Positions 33,368 through 43,800 of a stretch of DNA of 64,000 nt are shown here, piece after piece. Position 1 is the first letter of the stretch; each line of letters starts with the position of its first letter. The notes under the pieces are model-generated. The model saw nothing but the letters and a program-made list of their open reading frames with translations. It had not been told where the DNA came from and made no database searches. Source of the stretch: Strigamia acuminata (Eukaryota; Arthropoda; Chilopoda; Geophilomorpha; Linotaeniidae); assembly GCA_949358305.1 (NCBI GenBank), contig OX442320.1, positions 9,192,259-9,256,258 of the forward strand, given 5' to 3'. A program made the translations under genes and the position numbers.

Positions 33368-36300
33368 ATGTCGACTTCTTCCAAAGACGTTCTATATTTG
33401 GTTAATCACGTTAAATATAAAAATAGCGACGGTGCTTTATACGTTATGGCTGAAAGATTAGCGTGGATTATGAACGGAAGAGACACTTTCTCGATTAGCC
33501 ATAAATTTTCGGATATAAAAAGTTATTTTTTTAAATTTTTTTTGATGCACATTAGTTGATTATAATTATTTTTGTGTTTTGTGACAGTGCAAAAAATATC
33601 GCCGGATGAAAAGTCTAAAATTCAACTTCAAGTTTTGTTGCTGGATGGTGGCGCTTCTACTTTTCACTTTACGAGTCCCGAAGGCGCGGAAAAACAAATC
33701 AAAAATCGAGATACCGTCAAGAAGTATTTATTCGACCTTTTACCACGATTTAAAATAAAAGTCAACAAAGAATTGGAAGAGAAAATTGCAGATAAATTGT
33801 CGGAAAATTCAACCGAAAATTTATCTAAAAATTCAACCGAAAGTTTGCTAGGAAATGAAATCGGAAAAATTCCGGAAAAACAATTTCCCACTGCCAAATC
33901 AGTTTCAACACCACCGGAAATTCAGCCCTGTGAAACTCAAGTCTATGTTCCCAGGTCAACAGATGCAATGACGACTCTGGAAGTCTTTAAAAACAACCCC
34001 GACGTGTAAGTTTCAAGTTTCAGTATAAGGGCTTTCGATAATGAAACGATTTTGCCATTGTACGATTATCACGATTTTGCGATTGTGCAATTGTCATATA
34101 ATCATACAATCGCACCAGCGACTAAAAATCAGTTTTCAGCCTTTTTTTTAAACACAAATTAAGTGCTTTTACATATTATTTACCAGATGCTCAGCTATCC
34201 AAGCTTTATTTGAAACCGCGGGGGAAAGGAACTCCCCTCCACCACCCACAAAGAAGAGACTACCAGTAGTGGGACTACCAGTAGTGGGTGCAAAGAAATC
34301 GCGAGATGAGAACGAATACAAACGAGGGTAGAGTGAGAAAATCGTCATATTTGAACGATTTTTTCAGTATTTGAAATGGGGCGCATTTAGAGTCGCGAAA
34401 AATGGATTCGCGAATCCAGAAATCGCGAATCCAGAAATCGCGATTTTTTGTGCTGTGAGACAGCATAAAGCTAAGTTCACATGTGCGCGTCTAGACGCGC
34501 GCGTCAAGGCCGACGCGTATAGCCGTAGACGCGCCTAGGAATCGCGAGGCTTTGCTGCGCGTGTCAACCACGCGCGTCAACCACATTTTTGATTCCCATG
34601 CTGTTTCGATTAAAAAACGATTATTTTCGATTGAAAAACTATTATTTTCAAGTCACAGTGGTCATTTTCAATGTTTTTGACGTGAAAATGACCATTGTGA
34701 CTTGAAAATTATCGTTTTTCAATCGAAAACGATCATTTTGTTTTGAAAATGATTGTTTTCATTAGAAAATAATCGTTTTTCAATCGAAAATAATCGTTTT
34801 TTAATCGAAAATAGGAATAAAATGATTTAAAAACATAATTACTTGGTTTTTCACACTCCACGGCAATTTCGTCCCATGCACTGCTTATTTTATGTTTCCG
34901 ACTATGATCCGGATCACTTTTATCATAAATAAATGGACGAAGATAGACAGAATTTATCAAAGTTTCTTCAAAAACAGCCATGGCGTCGTCTGCTACGAAG
35001 GTGGCAACGCGTGGTCAGTCGCGTCAAAGTTGAATGATTTCAACTTTTGACCTTCGCGCGAATTCGCAGAATTCGTCCACTTGCGTCGCGGCGACGCGCG
35101 CGGCGACGCATGGTGGACGTTTTGCATTCACATGTGACGCGCGCGCCACTCGCGTCGAACGCGCGAAACGCGCGCGGCAACGCGCACATGTGAACTTAGC
35201 TTAACGCGACTCGTGGATACCGCTAGGCAGTGTGTAGCGAATCCAGACTGTCGCGAATCCATGAATCGCGATTCGCGGTTTAATTGCACGCGCAATTAAA
35301 TCGCGAATCGCAAATCTGTTAATCGCGAGGAATGAACTAATCGGCAGCTGTCAGCCGTTGCTAGTCGAACGTCAGCTGTCGATGTCCGACGTGGCCTGTC
35401 AGCCGTCGAATGTCGCGTCCGTCGGACGTCGACATTTTCTGCCGTCGAATGTTGCGTCCGTCAAACGTCGACTGTCAGCCATCGAATGTCGCGGCCGTCA
35501 GAAGTCGACTGTCGCGCCGTCAGCCGCGACGGCCGACAGTCGACCGCTGACGGCCGCAACAGGTGAACAACCAACGGACACGACAGTTGTCAGCTGACGG
35601 CCGACAGCCGACGTCCGACATACGTCGCGTATGTCGGACAATCAGCCGTCGAACTGCAGTTTGACATAATGCTTTTTCCTAATTTTGCGTTTTATGTTTT
35701 TCGCGGTTTATTTTTTCGCGGTTTATTTTTCGCGATTACTTTTCCTCAATTTTGTAATCGCGAAAATCGCGTTTGCTTATTTTCGCGATATATTTTTTCG
35801 CGACAGTAGCGCCACCCCTTTGAAATTTATTTATTTATTTATTTCTAGATTTCGTAATATTGGAAATTCTGGCTATATGAATGCAACAATTCAAGCCCTA
35901 ATGTCATTGCCAGATTTAATTCACCTTTTGGGCAGTGACAAGTATTCCAACATCCAGAATGGATTGCTAAGGTAATTCTTTCACATTTAAAACAAAAAAA
36001 ATTTTACTTTTGTTTATTTTTTATTTTCTAATTTTAGAGCATTTTTAAGACTTAATAACGTCCGTTTCGATAATTCAAACGTCATCAAAACGGGTTATTT
36101 AAGCGCTTTCAAGGAAAAAATGATTAAAACCAGCAACAAATTCAACGATCCTAAACGCTTCGAGGTATTTTCCACGATTTTATTCAGATCCCAGTGTCCC
36201 ACCACTAAAAACGATTTGTTTATTGTTTTAGGACGCTAATCAATACTATTTATCGTTTAAAGAGTCGATAAAGCGTGAAATTAAACAGATATTGCCATAC

Positions 36301-36936
36301 GACAGGTCCATCGACGACCTAATGACTTTCGAAATTGTTGACAATACATGCACCAGCCCCCAAACTTACAGCGAATTGGGCATCGATATTCCAAACGAAA
36401 TGTAAACAAAATTCGAATCCAACGACCGCGCGACAAACTAACAATTTATTGCAGGAATTTTGGCGCCAAATTTGAATTGAATTCACTCATTAAATCTGCA
36501 TTCCAGTGCCCGTTTAGGCAAAGTGGCGATCTTATCAAACGATTTTCCCGCATCCCTGAGTAAATAAATGCAAAAAAAAATTTTTTTAACGAAATTAATA
36601 TAATTTATTTTTGACAGAATTCTCGTTGTGCATCTGTGCCGAAATTGGCAAAAAGGCAAATCCTCAGGAAAGAATTCATCCGAAATTAACGTGCTTGAAC
36701 AGCTAAATTTGAAGCGTTTTTGTACGGATAGTGTTTCGGACGGGTGCGAATATCAATTAGCAGCAGTAATTGAACGCTTGGGCTGCTCGGCGACCTGTGG
36801 CCCCTACATTGCGCGCGTCTGTCACGAGGAAAAGTGGCTAAAATGCCATGACTTATACGTGACAGAAATGGAGGAACAAATTGCCGACAGTTGCGCACGG
36901 ACCTGGAAACTTTTATTTTATGGTCGAATAAATTAA
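33368..36936 (+). CDS. Chimera: TFIIH p62 PH domain fused to a catalytically dead USP fold
   Basis: Eight exons join in frame without a stop: 33368-33521, 33588-34005, 34187-34327, 35849-35971, 36038-36164, 36232-36401, 36455-36559 and 36618-36936. They total 1,557 bases, 518 residues. Residues ~1-110 match the GTF2H1/p62 PH domain (DGALYVMAERLAWIMNGRD, QKISPDEKSKIQLQVLLLDG, VNKELEEKIADKL). A low-complexity linker follows (SENSTENLSKNSTES; SPPPPTKKRLPVVG). Residues ~237 onward are a USP domain: GFRNIGNSGYMNATIQALMS is the Cys box, ILVVHLCRNW an internal strand, and YQLAAVIERLGCSATCGPYI the His box. The catalytic Cys is Gly (GGC 35871-35873) and the catalytic His is Pro (36802-36804). The ending (TWKLLFYGRIN) matches the C-terminal strand of the USP37 group. 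It is probably a pseudoenzyme or binding protein. Its 5' region is one of three local copies. The 1.5 kb intron before the USP part holds a transposon. Confidence 0.8.
34469..35201. mobile_element. Non-autonomous PIF/Harbinger-like TIR element
   Basis: A perfect terminal inverted repeat of at least 21 bases begins AGCTAAGTTCACATGTGCGC at 34469 and is mirrored at 35181-35201. The element is flanked by the 3 bp target duplication TAA (34466-34468 and 35202-35204). Subterminal zones are rich in CGCGCG words. Inside is a minus-strand MADF-type fragment and a separate inner hairpin at about 34650-34710 (CAAGTCACAGTGGTCATTTT and its near complement). A 3 bp TWA/TAA duplication plus a MADF/Myb-like second ORF is characteristic of the PIF/Harbinger superfamily. 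No transposase is present. The element lies in an intron of the chimeric gene. Confidence 0.85.
34733..34981 (-). pseudogene. MADF-domain fragment inside the TIR element
   Basis: The minus ORF starts MAVFEETLINSVYLRPFIYD and continues KSDPDHSRKHKISSAWDEIA, which fits the first half of a MADF DNA-binding domain (aromatic residues, DYK-like spacing, AWDEIA helix). After about 50 residues it runs into repetitive sequence (FRLKNDYFRLKNDYF), so the second half of the domain is lost. A GTAATTAT site near 34840 may be an old splice donor. In PIF/Harbinger transposons a MADF or Myb-like protein works with the transposase; this copy would not. Confidence 0.65.
35205..35820. repeat. CpG-rich, TCGCGA- and GTCGAC-rich imperfect repeats (host element of the TIR insertion)
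   Basis: 35205-35335 and 35690-35820 are dense in TCGCGAA words, matching 34395-34445 on the other side of the TIR element. The interval 35340-35660 is a shuffled array of GTCAGCCGTCGAATGTCG-like words and their complements, far richer in GC than the surroundings. The left edge (near AGTCGCGAAAAATGG, 34396) and the right edge (complement of TTTTTTCGCGACAGT, near 35800) look like degenerate inverted termini, suggesting an older element into which the TIR element jumped. Confidence 0.5.
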
Positions 36937-37251
36937 TTTTTGTCACGAAAACGAGATATTCATAAATGGTTTTTGAGTTGATCTTTTGATTTAATGGCAG
37001 TTTAAAAATGGTGGTTTGTATTTTACCCACTAGATTCTAGTTTTAGTTATTATTTTCATTCTATTTTATTCTTTCTCTTTTTCTGCTTTCACTCGTTTCT
37101 TTTCTCTTCTCTTATTCGTTTCTCCTCTCACAATTTTAAATAAAGCTGTTTTTGCTAATAAATATTGTATTTATTTTATTCTGGTTATACCAACAAAAAG
37201 AAAAAAATAAAAACTTTGAGAAAGCACTTACTCGCGAAGATATTCAGTGAA
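36937..37251. other. 3' flank of the chimeric gene
   Basis: AT-rich sequence with an overlapping AATAAA within the stop region at about 36928 (CGAATAAATT) and another at about 37139 (AAATAAAGC). No gene is seen. Confidence 0.4.
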
Positions 37252-37925
37252 GTGAATATGTTAGCGCGTATTCTCTAAGAAAATAAGAATGGCAAAATTG
37301 TAAAAAAAAAAATTCAGTCGTAAATTCTTAATTTTGGAAATTGTACTCGCCCAAATACACGACGCTGAATTCTAAAATGGCTGCGCGGACGAAACAACGT
37401 GAAGCGGGCATTCTCTAACAAAAAGAAAATGCGGAAATTTTTTAATTTATTCGGCCGTAAATTGTTAATATTGATAAATGTACTCACACAACTGCATTTC
37501 TGCGATGCAAAAACCTCATTTCCTATCCACAATGTGGTGGATGGCAACCCAGATTGATGTTTAAAAATATCCGCTCTATCCGCTAATGCAGGAGCTTGCC
37601 GGCCATGACGAGTACTTTCTTCTACCCACAATCCAATAGGTCTTTGCTGGGCTTCACGAAATCCCCGAAAACCCGACACTTACTTCCGGCTGTGGTAATG
37701 ACAACTGTCATGGCGTTGTCCGCTTAATGTGTGATAACGCGTGAATATTCTCAACTTTTACCGCCTAACGCCTTTATTTTAAACGCTGTGTTGTTTATCG
37801 GCTGAATTGAAAGAGTTTTCAATTTGTTTTCATATTTGCATTTGGTACGAAAAACGGCGGTTTTTGAATGGATTAAATTTTTTACTCAAGTTTCTCTTCT
37901 TTTTAGATTGAACATCTGTTGAAAA
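37252..37925 (+). repeat. Duplicated GTF2H1 upstream segment, copy 3
   Basis: This matches 29458-30110 nearly throughout, including the GTGATAACGCGTGAATATTC and GAAAAACGGCGGTTTTTGAA blocks. It stops at ATTGAACATCTGTTGAAAA, just before the position of the p62 ATG in the other copies. It therefore carries the presumed promoter and UTR but no coding part, and joins directly to phospholipase-B-like flank sequence. Confidence 0.85.
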
Positions 37926-37944
37926 AACGAAAATAATTTAAGAA

Positions 37945-38245
37945 TTAAAGAATGTATAACTTCAACAACTGAACTATTATAGACAAAAAAATTTCTTTAA
38001 TTTATATCTTTAATGAAGAAAAATTATACGATGCTACACATTCTTAAAACACAAAAATATTAATATTGATCGAATTTTATCATCATTTTTGTTTTTCCAT
38101 AAACATACAACATCAGCTCGAATCAGCCTCATGATTATTACGTCATCTGTGATGAATTTTCATTGGTTGGAAAGCCGAGTAATAAAACCTGGACGAATTT
38201 TACAGATCAAATACACGATATAGGGTATGATGTACTTAACTCGTG
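37945..38245 (+). pseudogene. Degraded phospholipase-B-like 5' fragment (duplicate)
   Basis: The stretch from AGAATGTATAACTTCAACAA to GTACTTAACTCGTGATTTCT matches about 39253-39725. Relative to that copy, a block before the WTNFTDQIHDI segment is deleted (compare WANITHQIQDM in the second copy). No usable frame remains. Confidence 0.7.
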
Positions 38246-38249
38246 ATTT

Positions 38250-38425
38250 CTCCTTTCCTTCTCTATCTCTCCTTTCCTTCTCTCCCTCTCTCTCTCCTTT
38301 CCTTCTCTATCTCTCCTTTCCTTCTCTCTCTTCTTCTCTCTCTTCTCTCCTTTCCTTCTCTCCCTCTCCTTTCCTTCTCCTCCTCTTCTCTTTCTCTCCT
38401 TTCCTTTTCCTTCTCTTCTTCTCAA
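38250..38425. repeat. Pyrimidine tract (TTCTCTCTCCTTTCC)n
   Basis: CT-only sequence with irregular CTCTCCTTTCCTTCTC units, similar in composition to the tract at 12763-13335. Apparent open frames follow from the lack of A and G. Confidence 0.85.
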
Positions 38426-38491
38426 GTTTATTTAAATGCAATATTTAAATTTTTTTAAAAAAACAGGCTTCGAGTGGAAATTAGGCTAAAT

Positions 38492-38604
38492 GAAGACGGG
38501 AGAAGCGAAAACGTTTTGACATATACGCGAAATGTCAAAATGTTCTCGCTTCTCCCGTCCTCGTTTCGCGTAGATGTCAAAACGTTTTCGCTTCTCCCGT
38601 CTTC
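38492..38604. repeat. Large imperfect hairpin with a third internal copy
   Basis: 38492-38532 and 38564-38604 are reverse complements over 41 bases with one mismatch; the outer 31 are perfect. The loop (38533-38563) is itself a diverged copy of part of the right arm (TTCTCGCTTCTCCCGTCCTC). The structure is much more GC-rich than its surroundings. Confidence 0.9.
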
Positions 38605-39252
38605 GTGAACAACGAGAGATGAATGAAATCTAAAATGAGATGGCAAGTTTATATACTATACAATTACGTATTTAGAACGTAACCGGAGTCGTGCGTCGAA
38701 CGTATAGTAGATGCTAACGATAACGTTTACCGCAAAGCTGGAGAATGATGATTTTTGATTTTATTTTTGTTACCGATCTGAATCCTATCGTGTGAGCAAA
38801 CCAATTGAAAAAAACCGTTATCGCGATTTTCACTCAATTCATAGAACTTAAAAAACTTAAAAAATTCCAGTCGTTATTAAGCAATATTAAGCCTATTACC
38901 GGTATTAAACATAATAATGTTAAAATAATGTAAATAAACAACAATAAACACATTAACAAAAGCAATTGCGAGCATGGTATCGAAATTTTGTTGCATTATT
39001 TTTATTATGTGCAGAATGCGGTGCACAGTTTGAATCATCGAGCCAAGTAAAGAATATTTTTTTGTTATTTTTTGGTCCATTTTTCCTGATTTAAAATTCG
39101 AATTTAGAGCTCGTTTTTAATCTTTTTATTCTGCCGATAGAGGGCAACATTGTGAAATCACTATTTCCAGCAAATCAAAACGGAATAATTCATCAAAATC
39201 CCAAGCAACACAAAATTTAAAATCTAAAATTAAAATAAAATAAATAAAATAA
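38605..39252. other. Spacer
   Basis: AT-rich sequence without a recognisable gene, repeat array or RNA. Confidence 0.4.
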
Positions 39253-39539
39253 TTATAGAATGTATAACTTCAACAACTGAACTAGAAACAAAACTCCTTC
39301 AATTTATATCTTTAATGAATAAAAATTACACGATGCTAGACTTTGTTAAAACACAATAAAGAAATATTGAGCCAAATTTTGATCGAATTTATCATCATTT
39401 TTGCTTTGCCATAAACATAAAATATCAGCTCGAGTCAGCCACATGATTATTACGTCGTCCTGTGCTAAATTTTCATTGGTTGGAAAGCCGAGTAGTAAAA
39501 CTACAGAACAGAAACCAAAACACAACACAGTCGTCGTGA

Positions 39540-40818
39540 GAATACAAGTACTATTTGCTTATTATTTCTTTATTTCCACTCATCCCTCGGTGACTTGGCA
39601 AGTGTCGTCTGGAATGGTGCAAACAAAACCTACGATGTAAAGGATTCAATTGTGCAGGATGCAATTTCCTGGGCGAATATTACACACCAAATACAAGATA
39701 TGTGATGTACTTAACTCGTGATTTCTGATAACTCCAACTAAACCAACATTAATTTTCACAGGTGGTCTTACTTAGAAGTGTCAACCAATGTGGCTGGTGT
39801 TGTCGAAGCATTGGATTAACACAGTCGAAGGATATTGCAACGACGAAGTCGAATACTGCGCAAGACTCAAAAAAATTCCTAGCCGTCAATTCGGACTGGA
39901 TGAATAAACAAATTGCACTGTCCCGAGGAGACGAGTCCTACTGGCATCAAGTGAAAAATGAATAAATAAAATAAAATCTTATATTTTGATATTTATTTTA
40001 TTTTTAGGTGAATCTTATTTTGTCACAACTCGATGGTTTGAATGATGGATACAGGAAGCATTCATCACTATACAAAGAAGCCAGTTTGTGGTCAAATGAA
40101 GACGTACTGGGATTTATGTATTTTATTTTGTTTTGTTTTGTTTTCTTTTATTGACAAAATTTTTTCGGGATTTAGAATGGTGCAAATTTCGGGAGATTTG
40201 GAAGATTTGGAGGCTGTTCTTCACAAAACCGTGTCACATCGTCGTCGAATTTTCGGGGGTGGTTCGTGCCGAATTTCGAAGATATATTCGTTTCTCAGGA
40301 TTCGTGGAATACTTATCAATCTATGTTGCGTATTCTTAAAAAATATAATTTGGAATATCACACAACCGCTGCTAGAGGTAATTTAACGTTTGGAATTGCG
40401 AATTGGATGGGCTGTAACGTGGGTAAAATGATTAATTGACAGACAGTGCTCTTATACCCGCTCAAACGATGACGTTTTCTTCGTATCCCGCGTCTCTGAC
40501 GTCCGGAGATGATATCTATTGCTCTTCGTCAGGATTGGTGTCCATGGAAACCACAATAGGTAACTCGAATCCGGAATTATGGAAATATGTGATTCCAGAG
40601 GGTGGTGTTTTGGAATGGATACGCATTATAGTGGCCAACAGACTGTCTTCAGACGGTAAAACGTGGACAAAGTACTTTGCCCAATACAACAGCGGAACCC
40701 GGAAAAGCGTAGAAAGATGGTTTGTTTTGGGTTTTGGAGCAACTCCCCAATTACGTCATGCGAGCTGATAAAACCGATTTATTGAGAGATCAACTGTACT
40801 GGCCGAGTTATAACGTGC
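39540..40818 (+). pseudogene. Phospholipase-B-like (PLBD) gene relic
   Basis: Colinear blocks of the PLBD1/PLBD2 lysosomal hydrolase family appear on the plus strand: ASVVWNGANKTYDVKDSIVQ (ending at 39701), then from 39762 WSYLEVSTNVAGVVEAL, DEVEYCARL, FLAVNSDWMNKQIALSRGD, YWHQVNLILSQLDGLNDGYR, QISGDLEDLEAVL, SWNTYQSMLRILKKYNLEY, TMTFSSYPASLTSGDDIYC, SGLVSMETTIGNSNPELWKY, WIRIIVANRLSSDG, and EQLPNYVMRADKTDLLRDQL. Short introns persist, for example 39702-39761. The frame breaks at least four times (near 39806, 39873, 40255 and 40700). The region after AGVVEAL lacks a block of ~40 residues, and the C-terminus after YWPSYNVP is absent. It is best read as a pseudogene; an active parent would lie elsewhere. 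Confidence 0.8.
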
Positions 40819-43800
40819 CGTGAGTTCAATTTATTTTTTTATATATTTTTTTCCCAAAAAAGTGCATTTTAACACGCATCATATAGAAATCCAAATTTTT
40901 GCGCCGTACTAGTAGCGCCATCTTGTGATATTCGCCACAGACGACAATCATGACTCAAAGCACTAAAAATTAAGAAATCTTTTCAATAATTTACTGGAAG
41001 GTGTTTATCTTTCAAAGAATCGAATACAAACACAACCACAAAACAAAATACGTTCAATTTTAATCGTTTACAATTTTCAAACACTATCCCACACCATATT
41101 GTGATCAGTGGTGCCCCTATGGCCAAAATCCTCAACTACATTAATCCAAAAAAAAAAATTTAAAATATTCAAAATATTTTAGTTTTATTTCATTTCCAAA
41201 TGAATAAAAAAAACCAAAACGAAACAAAACACTTGAAACCATAAACAAAAAATGAAAACCGAGACACAAAATAAATATTTACATTAAACTCAATAAACAT
41301 GGAAAAGTAAACAATAAAAACGAGACGAGCAAAAAACGAAACAAAAACAACCGCGACAAATGTCTTTCTTTCTTTCCCTCGCCTATATCCGTGATTGAAT
41401 CTAATAACCTTCCGATTTTTGCTTTTTTCGATTGGTGCTTTGCCGCCGGCTACACCTGGCCCAGGTATCCAATGGGCGCCACTTACCTCGTTATAGGAAG
41501 TGCGGTTGAGGTGAACGAGACCAAACTCGTCTCACCTGCTCACAGTTTGATGTTTTTCAGCCGCTTTGCAGCCAGTGAGCATCTCTCGCATTTTCAAGCT
41601 TTACAATGAGGATATTAAGCAATAACACCATCATCAAACACTTTATTACCACTAAATATGTAAGATCTTTGTATTTATTTTTATATTTTTATATTTTATT
41701 ACGAAATTTACTGCGGATCGCATTTTGGCAGTTTAAATGAATACTCCGTATTTGAATTGATTTTTATTCATTGACCCAATTTATTCAGTTGTTGACTTTT
41801 CTGCTAGAATAGTTGTAGGGGACCTTGAATTATATTCAGGAATTGACGAAATACCAGTGAAAATAAGGACAAATCAATTTGTTATTGATTAAATTAATAT
41901 AAATTGGATTTTTATACGATTTTGTGGGGTAGGTTTGAGGGAGGGGTGCCAATGAAAAGGCTACGGGGCTGACATATTGAAATAAAAACTAGTTTGGACT
42001 TTGGGTTGGTCGTTGGTGGGTGTATGTTTCCTGTCACAAGGTCACGTGCTTGACACATCATTTTTAAATTTGAGGGAAAAAAATTAATTAATTCTTCGAT
42101 TTTTTAAATGAGCCTTTCATTCATTTTATGCATTTTTGTTATTACGGTTGCCATGGATACCGTTAACATGGCGAATACCAACGGCGTCAATGGCCGCTTG
42201 GAAATACGAAATTAAACGAGGCATTAATTTGTAAATTTCCGTTATTGTGTGTCGTGACCATCGTTATTATTAATAATAATAATTATTATTATTACGTAGG
42301 AATTTTTTCCTGGTACATTTTTTTTGTTGTTGTGAATTTTTCAATTTTTAGTTCGGTACTAAATAAAATATATCCACGGAATCCAATTCATAAATTAACA
42401 TTTATATCCTCATGTGGTTTGCAATTTGCACAGGTCATGTTCACAATAGTTGTGGGTGGATTTTAAAAAGTAAAAATGAGGACATCACATTATGTACTGT
42501 GACGAATGTAAAACAACGAAAACAAATCTTTTTATGGTATAGTGTGTACAGACACCTAGTTATTTTAACATTGGCCACATTAGTCACATTTTTGTTTTGT
42601 TTTTAGCTTTTTTAGTAACACAATACACAATATTTTTTTTTTTTTAGATGACTATCTAGTCTTTCAACTCATGCAATAGGAGTTATGTAGGACAGGTGTT
42701 GATAGCATTAGGCCTAGTTTAATTTAAAGAGTTGCTGAATAGATTTAAAGCTGTATTTAGATCTGACACAGGAAGAAAGCACTTACCTATAAAAACTAAT
42801 TTACTTTTTTTTGCATTATGTATTTAACAACAAACATAAAAATATTCAGTACCAAGAACTCCATAACCCCAATGAGGAAGACCCAAGTTGAAATAGACAT
42901 AATCCCAACTTAATTCTCTATGAAATCTTTACATTTAACAACTTTCTAGTGAGTGGAACTTGTGCAAACCCGTTTTTTGGAATTGACCTCAATCAGAACA
43001 GGATGTATTAGGCCTAGGTTTAGGCCTAGGCCTACACACACACACAACACTTTAATGATAATAACTAAAAAAATGGATTCAGAAACAAGGGGAAAACAGT
43101 AAATACTCAAAACCTTGTGTTCTAGTTTATATTACATCATTTGGAGGGTCATTGGCTGTTGCTGCAACAGAATTCCTTTGTGGCCTTTCTCATCATTAAC
43201 TGAGATTATGTGCACACTTTGTTGCCAACAAATTTGGAAGAACTTTTCACACAATGTCTATATGTATATATGTGGGTGTGGAATTAAAAACACATGAAAA
43301 GTTGGTATAGAGTAGTGTAATAAGAGAGGATTAGGTGGAGTTGTGATTCAAATGTGGGAAAAGTATACAATAAAAGAGATGGAATCCGTTTATACTTTGT
43401 AGAATGACATCATTTACCCCCAGATGCCAATGAACCTGCTGAAGGTCGAGAAATAGGCTGTAGAATATCTAGTCCCTATAAATTCATGTAATTTTTCTTC
43501 TTTTTTGTTTGTTTGAACAAAAAGAAGAAGGTTCATGGACTCAAATTTGAAAGAATTCCAATTTTTTTGCTCAAAATATTTGGTAGGGGTGTCTGTGTAA
43601 AGAATACGAAATGAATGAGTAAGTTTTTTGATTTTTTTTTTTTCGGGTATAAGGAAAGGGTTGTCAATAGTTATTTTTTTTAACATCCTGCAGAAGTTTT
43701 AGGGCCAAGGTAGGCCTAATTATAGTAATGAAAAATCGAGATATGTAAATTATTGCCCTCTGTGCTGGTGTAATGTATTGAAAGACAGTTAATTCCAGTG

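Noticed and set aside
41391-41609. 72-codon plus ORF in a GC-richer patch
   Set aside because: No recognisable domain, no supported neighbours, and the minus strand has equally plausible splice signals; kept only as a note.
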